A stretch of DNA of 64,000 nucleotides, from positions 434,001 through 498,000 of the forward strand of contig JABCZD010000003.1 of the NCBI GenBank assembly GCA_013289855.1. The letters run 5' to 3'. Positions 35,986 to 44,744 of the stretch are shown piece after piece. The translations under genes and the position numbers were made by a program. Origin of the DNA: Acidobacteriota bacterium (GTDB lineage: Bacteria > Acidobacteriota > Terriglobia > Acidiferrales > UBA7541). Position 1 is the first letter of the stretch; each line of letters opens with the position of its first letter. The notes beneath the pieces are model-generated. The model had not been told where the DNA came from and did not search any database. It saw nothing but the letters and a program-made list of their open reading frames with translations.

Positions 35986-37254
35986 CTAATGCGAACTGCA
36001 GGAATGGCAAGCGGCCCCGGTGTTCGACGTCTGCAAAATATTCAGTAGCGGAGGCGCCTTGCGTTCCAGCCACTCGCGCGAATCGCCGACTTGCGCCTGA
36101 ATGCGTTGCGCGGACTCCTGCAGCGCGGAGTGCTGCGCGGGGTTCGTGCAGCTCGGACAATCTCCATGCTCAGGTACCGCGAAGCCCAGCGCGTACGCAC
36201 GCAAATGCGCTACCTGGCACAGAAATTCCACGGGCGACTCCGCATCCCCGTTTTCCAGCTCCCCGTTCGCCGGGCACATACTGCACAAGGACTGAATCTG
36301 GCAGCGGTCGCAGATCGTCGGTCGCGTTTTCTTCTGCGCCCGAATCTCGCGGATCGGTCCCTCCCACCCTTCGCGGAAGCTGCCCTCGCGGATGTTGTAG
36401 CCCTGTTGGTGAGAAATCACGCAGATCGTCATGGTCCCCGTGGGATCGATGGCGCAGCCGTTGACGCCGCCTCCACAGAAGTAACGCGTCGATTCACCGG
36501 TGATCGTTTTCGCGCCCGTTGCCAGATCCTCTTTCGCCAGACGGCGGTAGTCGTCCTTGCGGCGCGTATCGTAAAATTCCAGGGCTACCGCTTCTTCCGG
36601 CGAAAGTCTTACGGCGAGCGGGCTTTGCGAACAGTCGATGCGCGGATTCACCAGCGGATCAAACTTAAACTCCACTCCTCGGGTTTCCGAGAAACGCTTC
36701 ATTTCGTAGACTTCGTGTTGATTGATGCTGGTGGGCACGGTTTTTAATTTCAATGGCAGCTTCCGCGCCAGCAGCAGATCAATCGCGCGCATGCAGCGAT
36801 CGAAAGACCCACGCACCTGCGTCAATGCCTCATAGGTTTCCCGCGTCGCTCCATACATCGTGATTTCGATCGAGAACGGGGGGTATTTCGCCAGATGGTC
36901 GGCAATTCGTTCATTGATCAAAATTCCGTTCGTAAACAGCGTGATCAGAAAGCCGCGCTTCTTCGCCTCGGTATAAATCTCAAGAAAATCTTTGCGCGCA
37001 AATATTTCTCCGCCGGAGTACAGAATCCACATGCATCCTGCCGCCACCAGTTCGTCAAGCAGTGCGCAATGCTCCGCCAGGGACATCTCCTGCTTGCGCG
37101 CCTCCTGATCGCCCATGGGGAGGTTGTTGTAGCAATGCAGGCAATCGAGCGGGCAACGGCGCGTCATCTCAATGGATACTTCCACTGGCGAACGCCTGCC
37201 TTGAAAGCGTTCGTGCAATACCTCGCTAAACTCGCTGTACTCAACCGTTTGCAA
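35986..37254 (-). CDS. Radical SAM/SPASM peptide-modifying enzyme
   Basis: 422 residues. The radical SAM cluster motif C-x3-C-x2-C is RRCPLDCLHC (Cys 34, 38, 41), followed by LYSGGEIFARKDF and ITLFTNGILI. A C-terminal SPASM domain carries the auxiliary cluster cysteines: FCGGGVNGCAIDPTG, TICVISH, CDRCQIQSLCSMCPANGEL and FLCQVAHLRA. After SPASM there is an unusual ~60-residue tail with CPSC and CHSC pairs. SPASM enzymes with a PqqD partner usually make carbon-carbon, thioether or related links in RiPP precursors. The start is TTG with GAGGG upstream; there is no closer ATG. The PqqD-like gene ends 39 nt upstream. Confidence 0.9.
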   Translation of the reverse strand: MQTVEYSEFSEVLHERFQGRRSPVEVSIEMTRRCPLDCLHCYNNLPMGDQEARKQEMSLAEHCALLDELVAAGCMWILYSGGEIFARKDFLEIYTEAKKRGFLITLFTNGILINERIADHLAKYPPFSIEITMYGATRETYEALTQVRGSFDRCMRAIDLLLARKLPLKLKTVPTSINQHEVYEMKRFSETRGVEFKFDPLVNPRIDCSQSPLAVRLSPEEAVALEFYDTRRKDDYRRLAKEDLATGAKTITGESTRYFCGGGVNGCAIDPTGTMTICVISHQQGYNIREGSFREGWEGPIREIRAQKKTRPTICDRCQIQSLCSMCPANGELENGDAESPVEFLCQVAHLRAYALGFAVPEHGDCPSCTNPAQHSALQESAQRIQAQVGDSREWLERKAPPLLNILQTSNTGAACHSCSSH

Positions 37255-37293
37255 AATGCCCTCTTTGCCGGTGACCGGCCGCTGAGAAATTGC

Positions 37294-37641
37294 TCAAACT
37301 GTTTGGACCAAGCCAGCTTCCTGGAGATCGGCCAAGAAACTTCGTACATCCGCTTGCGCCTGTTCCGCGCTAATCGCAAACCGCTGCGCTACGAATTCGC
37401 TCAGCTCCGCTTCGCTGCGGCCTTCCGCAAGCAAAACCCACAAATGCGTGCCGACGCCGTTGAACGTGAAAATAGCGTCGAGATCGCCCACGCCGCGGCA
37501 AATCGGGACCACCACGGTTTCGCCCGCCACGTTGCGCGAGACAAGATCGGCACTGCGAACGAAACGGGGACGCGGGGACGCGTCGTGTGAAACGACATCA
37601 ACAGATGGTTCTATAGGTTCTAGTAGTCCTATGGCCTGCAT
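37294..37641 (-). CDS. PqqD-like RiPP recognition element protein
   Basis: 115 residues. After a ~25-residue extension comes the PqqD fold: RFVRSADLVSRNVAGETVVVPI, FTFNGVGTHLWVLLAEGRS, ELSEFVAQRFA and DVRSFLADLQEAGLVQ. PqqD/RRE proteins bind precursor leader peptides and deliver them to the tailoring enzyme. It is the first gene of the RiPP block and the only RRE in it, so it may serve both the radical SAM enzyme and the lasso B2 protease. Start ATG at 37641; a palindrome pair lies 20-60 bp upstream. Confidence 0.88.
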   Translation of the reverse strand: MQAIGLLEPIEPSVDVVSHDASPRPRFVRSADLVSRNVAGETVVVPICRGVGDLDAIFTFNGVGTHLWVLLAEGRSEAELSEFVAQRFAISAEQAQADVRSFLADLQEAGLVQTV

Positions 37642-38176
37642 GCCTTATAGTGTTGCCTGTTGGGACAGTGCTGTCACGCCTTTGGAACAGTTTTGTTCCG
37701 TTTCAGTACAGAGCGTTAACGACACCTAATAAACGGGCGAAAACATGGCGAAACCTCGCTTTTTCCCGTCATTTTCGGGCTTTGTGTCGAGCCTTGACAA
37801 AACCTGTACCGCAGCCGCTATGCTGCGGCTAAGTGGCTGAGATATAACAAATTAAGTTGCGGGGTGTCGGACGACGGCAAGGGCGGCGTTTTGCGGCTTT
37901 TGCGGCCGGCATCTGTTTCGTCTCCAAATGCGACCACAATGTACGTGCGCAAAGGGTCGCATCGAAAGTCGCCGGTCGCTTACGCCATTACGGGACGCTC
38001 GCCTGTTTCGGTCCACTATTGATGGACCGCATAGAGTCAGAACGAGCAACTGACGTTGTCAGCGCCACACTTAGCCCGTGGGGGACAACGTGCACAAACA
38101 CCCTCGTTCGTCCCCAGACCGTCGATTTCGCGAAGCTTACAAGGTACTTAGGAACCCGAGAGATCCCGTTCCAACC
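37642..38176. other. Divergent intergenic region (pqqD-like / PilZ)
   Basis: 535 bp without a gene. Contains GACAG-TG-CTGTC (37664-37675) and the perfect palindrome GGAACA-GTTT-TGTTCC (37684-37699) close to the pqqD-like start, and a small hairpin CCGCAGC-CGCTAT-GCTGCGG (37809-37828). A GTG at 38078 could extend the PilZ frame. Confidence 0.55.
37664..37699. promoter_or_regulatory. Paired palindromes at the head of the RiPP block
   Basis: GACAG-TG-CTGTC and GGAACA-N4-TGTTCC lie 23-58 bp upstream of the pqqD-like start, in the position of a promoter-overlapping operator or activator site. Half-sites resemble those in front of the subtilase gene. No sigma54 -24/-12 pair fits between them and the start. 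Confidence 0.45.
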
Positions 38177-38719
38177 ATGCTCGAACTCCAAAAAAGAAAC
38201 GGACTGGCGGGTATCACGCCCATGGGGCGGGATCGCCGCACAACTCCACGCTACAGTTTTACCGCCGAGGCCGAGGCTTTGGACGCGCATTCCCGGGCGC
38301 GCATGAGTGCGCGCACTTCTGACATCAGCCGCGGCGGATGTTATGTCGATACCTTCTGCCCTTTCCCGAAAAATTCCAGCGTAAAAATCCGCATGCTGCG
38401 AGACAACCAAGCGCTGGTAGCGGACGCCAAAGTAGTCTATTCACAGCTAGGCATGGGAATGGGTCTAAGCTTCTCCGCAATTGATGCGGAGAACCGGCAA
38501 GTTTTGGAGACTTGGATTGGTGAACTGAGCGGAACGACACCAATTGTATTTAAGGTCATCTCGCCCGCGGAGCCGATCGCTCCACCGCAAGTGGTCAAGA
38601 ATGACGCGTCCTATGTGGTAGGCGAGTTAATCATCGCGCTGATGCGACGTGGAGCTTTGAGCCCCCCGGAAGGAAACGCGCTGCTGTTGAAGCTGTTAAA
38701 ACCCGAAGGTTCACCTTGA
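38177..38719 (+). CDS. PilZ-domain protein (possible c-di-GMP receptor)
   Basis: 180 residues. The PilZ motifs are present: RDRRTTPRYSF (R-x3-R) and DISRGGCYVDT (D-x-S-x2-G), with the beta-barrel strands SSVKIRMLRDNQALVADAKVVYS and GMGMGLSFSAI between and after. A C-terminal ~70-residue helical extension has no recognised function. The ATG at 38177 is preferred; a GTG at 38078 and an ATG at 38221 are alternatives. The window also encodes a GGDEF/HD-GYP protein, so c-di-GMP signalling operates in this organism. Confidence 0.85.
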   Translation: MLELQKRNGLAGITPMGRDRRTTPRYSFTAEAEALDAHSRARMSARTSDISRGGCYVDTFCPFPKNSSVKIRMLRDNQALVADAKVVYSQLGMGMGLSFSAIDAENRQVLETWIGELSGTTPIVFKVISPAEPIAPPQVVKNDASYVVGELIIALMRRGALSPPEGNALLLKLLKPEGSP

Positions 38720-38815
38720 GTTTTCTGCGCAACGAAAAAAAAGTGCGTACAACACATGGGCGCTTGCCAATTAGAGATAGACTCCCGGATGCAAAAGTGA
38801 TAATCAACCACCGTC

Positions 38816-40003
38816 GTGCGCTCACTAGAGTCTCCTCGGGTGGTCAACATCGAAGATTTGCGCCGATTGGCACGTCGGCGTCTCCCAAAAATGGTGTTCG
38901 ATTATCTTGACGGTGGCGCCGAAGGCGAAGTCACGCTGCGCGAGAATTGCCGCGTCTTTGAAGATGTGATTTTTCGTCCGCGCCAAGCCGTCGCCATCGA
39001 CAGTTGCGATTTGCGCACACGGGTGCTCGGACAAGACCTGGCGTTTCCCGGGTTGCTCGCGCCCATCGGCTATAGCCGCATGATGTATCCCGGAGGAGAA
39101 GTGGACGCGGCGCGCGCGGCCGGCGAGTTCGGCACAGGCTACGTCCTCTCCACGGTTTCTGGGCACAAGCTGGAGGATGTAAAGGCCGCGACTCGCGGTC
39201 CCGTGTGGTATCAACTCTATCTGGTTGGCGGACGTCCAGCGGCGGAGGCTGCCATCGAACGGATTCGCGCTGCCGGCTTCTCCGCACTGGTCATCACCAT
39301 TGATACCGCCATGGCGGGCATGCGTGAGCGCGATCCGCGTAACGGGACGAAGCAGCTGCTCGGTCCATCGCTGCTGGCGAAAATTCCCTTCTTGCCGCAA
39401 ATGCTGCTGCGGCCAGGATGGCTCAGCGCTTTCCTGCTCGATGGCGGGACGCCCAAACTCGAAAATATCGTGCAACCAGACAAGACTCCCATGCCGCTGG
39501 TGGACGTGACCGCCGCGCTGGCCCGCGCCGTGGTCACCTGGAAGGACTTGGAGTGGTTGCGCAAAGCATGGCCGGGTCCAATTCTCGTAAAGGGTGTACT
39601 CACGGGAGACGATGCGCGGCGCGCGGTGGATGAAGGCGTCGCCGGCGTTATTGTTTCTAACCACGGCGGACGGCAGCTTGACGGCGTTTCGGCGACGCTG
39701 CGCGCGTTGCCGGAAGTGGTGGCCGCGGTCGGCGGGCAAACCGAGATTTTAATGGACGGAGGCATCCGCCGCGGCAGCGATATCGTAAAGGCCATATGTC
39801 TGGGGGCGCGCGCGGTGTTGATCGGCCGTGGTTACGCATATGGTCTGGCGGCCGCTGGACACGCGGGCGTAGCGCGGTCGCTGGCGATTTTGCGTGAGGA
39901 CGTTGAACGCACTCTTCGTCTGCTCGGCTGCGGCTCGGTGGCGGAACTGAATCCTTCGTTCGTGGAAATTCCGGAAAGCTGGCGGCGAAAATTTTCCCTT
40001 TAG
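38816..40003 (+). CDS. lldD: FMN-dependent alpha-hydroxy-acid (L-lactate) dehydrogenase
   Basis: 395 residues covering the whole FMN_dh family. FMN-binding segments LLAPIGYSRMMYPGGE, YVLSTVSG, WYQLYL and ILVKGVLTGDDA; the active-site signature VSNHGGRQLDG with the catalytic His; then ILMDGGIRRGSDIVKA and ALGARAVLIGRG-like (CLGARAVLIGRGYAYG). Members oxidise L-lactate or other 2-hydroxy acids and pass electrons to the respiratory chain. The L-lactate permease gene follows 200 bp downstream on the same strand, which supports lactate as substrate. Starts GTG at 38816, with a second GTG at 38840 also possible. Confidence 0.88.
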   Translation: MRSLESPRVVNIEDLRRLARRRLPKMVFDYLDGGAEGEVTLRENCRVFEDVIFRPRQAVAIDSCDLRTRVLGQDLAFPGLLAPIGYSRMMYPGGEVDAARAAGEFGTGYVLSTVSGHKLEDVKAATRGPVWYQLYLVGGRPAAEAAIERIRAAGFSALVITIDTAMAGMRERDPRNGTKQLLGPSLLAKIPFLPQMLLRPGWLSAFLLDGGTPKLENIVQPDKTPMPLVDVTAALARAVVTWKDLEWLRKAWPGPILVKGVLTGDDARRAVDEGVAGVIVSNHGGRQLDGVSATLRALPEVVAAVGGQTEILMDGGIRRGSDIVKAICLGARAVLIGRGYAYGLAAAGHAGVARSLAILREDVERTLRLLGCGSVAELNPSFVEIPESWRRKFSL

Positions 40004-40205
40004 AATCGAAGTCAGGAAATTACCGCGCCGAGTTAGCGCTTGACAAGACTGTGGCGACTAAAGTATCTCAGCAGCCGACATCTGAGTCTGCGCGGTCCCA
40101 TCCGGTGGAGCGGACAGGTGTGCGGCCCGGTGCAAGCAAGGGTGCAAGCATTCCGTTGTCCCCATTCTTTTCTATCTCTGGTTGACGTGCTCTGGAGGAC
40201 TGCCT

Positions 40206-41888
40206 GTGACTTGGACGCAAGTTTACGACCCCTTCCACCATTGGTGGCTGTCCACACTGGTGGCTGCGCTTCCAGTGCTCGTATTGCTGGGACTCCTGGC
40301 GGGATTCAAAGTAAAAGCCCACTTGTGCGCTGTCGCTGGGGCGTTGACCGCCATCGTGTGCGCCGTTTTTGTGTTTGGCATGCCGGCAAAACTGGCGGCC
40401 ACCAGCTTTGCGTATGGCACCGCGTTCGGGCTGTTGAAAATTGTGTGGATCGTCGTTGCCGCGGTGTTTCTCTACGACATCACCGTGGCCACCGGGCAGT
40501 TTGAAATCATGAAGCATTCCGTGGCCGGCATCACGCCGGACCGCCGCTTGCAGTTGCTACTGATCGCTTTTTGTTTCGGAGCGTTTATCGAAGGCGCGGC
40601 GGGATTCGGCACGCCGGTGGCGATCGCCGGCGCATTCATGATCGGTCTGGGCTTTAAACCGTTTCACGCCGCGGCGCTGAATTTGATCGCTAATACCGCG
40701 CCGGTGGCGTGGGGCGCGATCGGCACGCCAGTGCATGCGCTAACGGCGGTTACAGGACTCCCGGAAAGCGACCTCAGCGCAATGATCGGGCGGATCCTAC
40801 CGCTCACCGCGGTGATCGTTCCCTTCTGGCTGGTGCGCGCCATGGTCAGCTGGCAAGAAACATTTGAAGTGCTTCCCGCGATTCTAGTGGTGGGCATATC
40901 GTTCGCAGGTACGCAGTTCTTCTGGGCCAATTACATGGACAGCAATTTGGTGGACATCGCCGCAGGCATAGTTTCCCTGGTGGCCACGCTGGTTTTCCTA
41001 CGCTTCTGGCAGCCGAAAAAAGTGTGGCGATTCGCGGATGAGCGCGAAGACGATGCCGCCAAGCTGGCGCGAAAAGAAGTGGTGAAACATTACACCGGCG
41101 GACAGGTTGCCAAGGCCTGGCTGCCGTTCGCGATTCTCTCGTTGTTTGTTTTGATGTGGGGATTGCCCACCGTAAAAGCGGCGATGGGCAAAGCGACCAC
41201 GCCGGCGTTCAAGGCGGGCGGATGGGAAGTTCCTTACCTGCACAAGGCGGTTCTCCGCGCGCAACCGGTGGTGGCCAAGCCGACGGCGGAAAATGCGAAG
41301 TTTGATTTTAATTGGCTGACGGCCACGGGCACGGGATGTTTCCTGGCGGCGCTGCTGGCGGGCGCGCTGCTGGGCCTCCGTCCCGGAGCGATGCTCAAGA
41401 TTTTTGGTCAGACCGTTTACCGCATGCGGTTCGCGATCATCGCCATGTCTTGCATGCTGGGATTAGGATATGTGACGCGATACTCGGGCATGGACGCGGT
41501 CTTAGGTTTAGCGTTCACGCGAACGGGATGGCTGTTTCCATTCTTCGGTTCGTACATCGGCTGGCTGGGTGTGGCGCTGACCGGCAGCGACACTTCCTCT
41601 AACGTTTTGTTTGGTGGTTTGCAGAAATTTACCGCGCAGCAGCTTAACATCAGCCCAATTCTCATGTGCGCCACGAATAGCGCCGGCGGCGTAATGGGCA
41701 AAATGATCGACGCACAATCGATCTGCATCGCCACGGCGGCGACGAATCAGGTGGGCAACGAGGGCATGATTTTCCGGTTCGTATTCTGGCATTCGGTGGC
41801 GCTGGCAGCCATCGTCGGCGTCATCGTGATGCTGTATGCCTACGTTTTCCCACAATTCATTCCGAACGGCTTGACCTTTATCCACTGA
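40206..41888 (+). CDS. lldP: L-lactate permease
   Basis: 560 residues, about 13 membrane helices, matching the LctP family: VYDPFHHWWLSTLVAALPV, FGAFIEGAAGFGTPVAIAGA (family signature), NTAPVAWGAIGTPV, and the late motif ALTGSDTSSNVLFGGLQ with TNSAGGVMGKMI. It imports L-lactate (and glycolate) with protons through the inner membrane. GTG at 40206 has GGAGG 7 nt upstream, so the TTG at 40182 is not used. Paired with the lactate dehydrogenase gene upstream. Confidence 0.93.
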   Translation: MTWTQVYDPFHHWWLSTLVAALPVLVLLGLLAGFKVKAHLCAVAGALTAIVCAVFVFGMPAKLAATSFAYGTAFGLLKIVWIVVAAVFLYDITVATGQFEIMKHSVAGITPDRRLQLLLIAFCFGAFIEGAAGFGTPVAIAGAFMIGLGFKPFHAAALNLIANTAPVAWGAIGTPVHALTAVTGLPESDLSAMIGRILPLTAVIVPFWLVRAMVSWQETFEVLPAILVVGISFAGTQFFWANYMDSNLVDIAAGIVSLVATLVFLRFWQPKKVWRFADEREDDAAKLARKEVVKHYTGGQVAKAWLPFAILSLFVLMWGLPTVKAAMGKATTPAFKAGGWEVPYLHKAVLRAQPVVAKPTAENAKFDFNWLTATGTGCFLAALLAGALLGLRPGAMLKIFGQTVYRMRFAIIAMSCMLGLGYVTRYSGMDAVLGLAFTRTGWLFPFFGSYIGWLGVALTGSDTSSNVLFGGLQKFTAQQLNISPILMCATNSAGGVMGKMIDAQSICIATAATNQVGNEGMIFRFVFWHSVALAAIVGVIVMLYAYVFPQFIPNGLTFIH

Positions 41889-41945
41889 AGCGATTGGGCG
41901 GATGACGGAATAGCGAGATGGTCCAGATCTAGCGTGCGAATTCGA

Positions 41946-41994
41946 TATCATACTGAGCGCACGGGACTTAAAGTGCTTTGCGCTCAGTATGATA
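41946..41994. repeat. Perfect 16-bp inverted repeat between convergent genes
   Basis: TATCATACTGAGCGCA (41946-41961) and TGCGCTCAGTATGATA (41979-41994) are exact inverted copies around a 17-nt loop. No T-run follows on either strand, so it is not a standard terminator. A smaller one, TTACTA-N8-TAGTAA (42019-42038), follows. It may be a rho-dependent stop, a processing site or a protein site. Confidence 0.8.
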
Positions 41995-42077
41995 CAGAAG
42001 ATACTGATTCTAAATAGTTTACTAGGAAAATTTAGTAACTAGTTGATTAACAACCGCTGCCCGAAGTGCGTTCCATT

Positions 42078-43259
42078 TTAGGGCTGCCGTGAGGCGTAGA
42101 ACTCCGTGATTGTGGCGACGATGGCGACTTGGTGGGCATCTTGCAACTCCGGGAATACGGGCAGGGCCAGCACCTCTTGGCTGGCGGCCTCGGCGTGGGG
42201 AAACTGGCCGGCCCCGTAGGCCAAATGTTCGAATGCTGGCTGGAGATGGAGGGTCCGCGGGTAGTAGATTTCCGTGGGAACACCCGCCAGACGCAGGAAC
42301 TCGCGCAACGTGTCGCGTTCAGGGCAGCGAATAGAAAATTGATTGTAGACGTGTTCGTACTGGGGCGGAGGGATGGCCGGCAGCCGCACTTGCTGGAGTA
42401 GCTTCGCTTCCGCGAAGAGTTGGCGATAGCGCTGCGCGCGCGCCTGACGGCCCTTAGTCCATCCGGCCAGATGCCGCAGCTTGACGCGCAGGACGGCGGC
42501 CTGCAGGGCGTCCAAGCGGCTATTCGTTCCCAAAATGTCGTGATGGTATTTCGTTTTGCTGCCGTGCATGCGTAGCAGCCTGAGGCGCTCGTCGAGCGCA
42601 GCGTTTTCCGTGGTGATTAAGCCGCCGTCACCGGCGCCGCCCAGATTCTTGGATGGGAAAAAGCTGAAGCATCCGAAGTCGCCGAGGGTGCCAACGTAAC
42701 GATCGTGATAGCGAGCCCCAATGGCCTGCGCTGCGTCTTCCACGACGACGAGATTTTTCGCTTTGGCGAGGCGAAGAATGGGGTCGAGATCGGCCGGCAA
42801 ACCAAAAAGATGCACTGGCATGATGGCGCGGGTTTTCGAGGTGATGGCGGCTTCGATTTTGGCGGGGTCGATGTTGTAGGTTTCCGGATCGATGTCGACG
42901 AAGACGGGTTTTGCGCCGATCCAGGCGATGGAGCCGGCGGTGGCAACAAAGCTGAAGGGCGTGGTGATGACTTCATCGCCCGGGCCGACGCCTGCGGCAA
43001 GCAAAGAGAGGATTAAGGCGTCGGTGCCCGAAGCGCACCCGATGGCATGCTTGGCGCCTAGCAGGGCGGCGATTTCTTCTTCAAGCAGGCGGACTTCGCT
43101 GCCCATGATGAAGAGCTGGCTCTCCATTACGCGCGTGACCGCTTCCATAACCTCTTCGCGGATGGTGGCGAATTGCGCTTTTAGATCGAGAAAGTCGCAG
43201 AGCGGGGGCTTTAGCGACGGCGAGCGGTCGGTTGGGCGGACTTTTACTGGGTGTGTCAT
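42078..43259 (-). CDS. DegT/DnrJ/EryC1/StrS family aminotransferase
   Basis: 393 residues, PLP fold type I. Motifs: CDFLDLKAQF, FIMGSEVRLLEEEIAALLGAKHAIGCASGTDAL, EVITTPFSFVATAGSI, VEDAAQAIGA (PLP Asp) and CFSFFPSKNLGG with the PLP-binding Lys near residue 205. These enzymes transaminate nucleotide-linked keto-sugars (for example in surface polysaccharide or glycoprotein synthesis). No other nucleotide-sugar gene is adjacent. ATG at 43259 with GGAG 8-9 nt upstream; frame open further but without a domain. Confidence 0.9.
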   Translation of the reverse strand: MTHPVKVRPTDRSPSLKPPLCDFLDLKAQFATIREEVMEAVTRVMESQLFIMGSEVRLLEEEIAALLGAKHAIGCASGTDALILSLLAAGVGPGDEVITTPFSFVATAGSIAWIGAKPVFVDIDPETYNIDPAKIEAAITSKTRAIMPVHLFGLPADLDPILRLAKAKNLVVVEDAAQAIGARYHDRYVGTLGDFGCFSFFPSKNLGGAGDGGLITTENAALDERLRLLRMHGSKTKYHHDILGTNSRLDALQAAVLRVKLRHLAGWTKGRQARAQRYRQLFAEAKLLQQVRLPAIPPPQYEHVYNQFSIRCPERDTLREFLRLAGVPTEIYYPRTLHLQPAFEHLAYGAGQFPHAEAASQEVLALPVFPELQDAHQVAIVATITEFYASRQP

Positions 43260-43565
43260 GGTTGCGAGCTCCGAGACATTTAAATAGTGTATTCCATAAT
43301 TCCTGGCCACGGACGACGGAACGAAATTGCCCTGACTCCGAGCGAATCCCCGAAGCGGCTGAGAAAAAAAAGGCCAAAACCACTCCCCCAGGCGCTGAAG
43401 CGCATTGACAGCCAAGCGCTTCGTGTCGGAGCTGAAGCTCCGACCCACAAGACAGAGGTAGCTCCTTCCCACAAGGCGGGGATAAGCTTCGACGCTTAAG
43501 GCAGAGATTTTTCCCCGCATGGGTTTTTCCCGCACTCGGAATAGCGTTCGGCAGCCGTGTTGGCT
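43260..43565. other. Intergenic region with a hairpin element
   Basis: 306 bp between two minus-strand genes. Contains GTCGGAGCT-GA-AGCTCCGAC (43425-43444), a 9-bp perfect hairpin of REP-like appearance followed by short purine-rich repeats. No gene seen. Confidence 0.55.
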
Positions 43566-44744
43566 TCAGTTGAGAATTTCCGTTACTAGGTTGCGGACGT
43601 GTTCGGCGATCGAGAGTGCGGAGGTTAGGCCGGGGGATTCGATTCCGATTAGTTGGACGACGTGGGGGAAATTTGGATCGCGCTCGATCACGAAGTCGCC
43701 GGTGCTTGCGGAATATTTTCCTTGCGTAGTTCCACCTTGGCTAGATGCGGCCGGCGCGGAGGCTCGCGACGACGAGGGAGGGACTAGCTTGGCTCTGATT
43801 CCTGAGTGAGCTTGAACTAGATCCGCAGCTTCGATTTCTGGCATCAAGAGTTTGGCTAGACGCGCGAAATATTCGATGGGCTCGCGGTCGCGTTCATAGT
43901 CGTTCTTGCTGTCGATATAGCGGGTTGTGGGACCAATCCAGACATTGCCGGCAAGAGTTTTGGTGAAGTGCGTGCCGAGACTTACGCCTTCGGGATGCGG
44001 GAGCGGGTAAACCAAGCCGTTGATCCAATTTTGTTTGCTGCGCACCAACTCGCAATATTCACCGCGGACGGGATAGATGCGATGGCGCGCCATTTGTGAT
44101 CCGAGCAATGCGGCAATTTCATCGGCGTAGAGTCCGGCGCTGTTGATCACGCAGCGGGCGGCGATTTCTCCCGCGGCGCTGGTAACGCGGATGGCTGAAT
44201 CGGCAACGTCCGTAACCTGAAGACGGGTTACGCGCGCGTTGGTCAGCAGGTGCGCGCCGCGGTCCACGGCGAGTCTGGCGCAGGCTTTGAGCAGCTCTTC
44301 GCTTTCGACAATTCCCGTGGAGGGCACGTCGATGGCCTGCACACCAGCGATGTGCGGCTCGCGGGCGCGGATAGCGGCGCTGTCAATGAGGCGCAGATTT
44401 TCCACGCCGTTGGCGCGGCCATTTTCTACTAACGCGCTCAGTTCGTGAGCCTCTTCTAGAGAGGAAGCGACGACGAGTTTTCCGGTGCGACGGTGCGGCA
44501 CGTTGTGCTTGGCGCAGAACTCATAGGTTAAGCGGTTGCCGCGGACGCAGTGTTTAGCCTTCAGCGAGCCAGGAGCATAGTACAGGCCAGAGTGAATCAC
44601 GCCGCTGTTACGGGTGCTGGCGCCCAGGCCCAGTTTCGGCAAAGCTTCCAGCAGGAAGACGTCATCCCAATGCGTCGAAAGCGCGTGGGCAATTGCGCAG
44701 CCGACAACACCGCCACCAATGATTACGATGTTGGCCTGATCGAT
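43566..44744 (-). CDS. lhgO: L-2-hydroxyglutarate oxidase-like FAD enzyme with non-standard start
   Basis: About 392 residues. The FAD-binding Rossmann motif NIVIIGGGVVGCAIAHALS is present only if the frame is read upstream of the first standard start (TTG at 44642). Between the preceding in-frame stop and this motif there is no ATG, GTG or TTG; ATC at 44744, 9 nt after GGAAGG, is the best candidate. The rest matches LhgO/DAO oxidases: LGASTRNSGVIHSGLYYAPGS, RRTGKLVVA, VINSAGLYADEIA, YPVRGEYCEL, GLVYPLPHPEGVSLGTH and QLIGIESPGLTSALSIA. A low-complexity insert (SSSRASAPAASSQGG) lies near residue 330. Reaction: oxidation of L-2-hydroxyglutarate to 2-oxoglutarate. It could be a gene with a rare start, an assembly error, or a recently damaged start. 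Confidence 0.75.
   Translation of the reverse strand: MDQANIVIIGGGVVGCAIAHALSTHWDDVFLLEALPKLGLGASTRNSGVIHSGLYYAPGSLKAKHCVRGNRLTYEFCAKHNVPHRRTGKLVVASSLEEAHELSALVENGRANGVENLRLIDSAAIRAREPHIAGVQAIDVPSTGIVESEELLKACARLAVDRGAHLLTNARVTRLQVTDVADSAIRVTSAAGEIAARCVINSAGLYADEIAALLGSQMARHRIYPVRGEYCELVRSKQNWINGLVYPLPHPEGVSLGTHFTKTLAGNVWIGPTTRYIDSKNDYERDREPIEYFARLAKLLMPEIEAADLVQAHSGIRAKLVPPSSSRASAPAASSQGGTTQGKYSASTGDFVIERDPNFPHVVQLIGIESPGLTSALSIAEHVRNLVTEILN

Noticed and set aside
37809..37828. Hairpin CCGCAGC-N6-GCTGCGG as a terminator
   Set aside because: Short stem, no T-run, and it lies between divergent genes where no terminator is expected.
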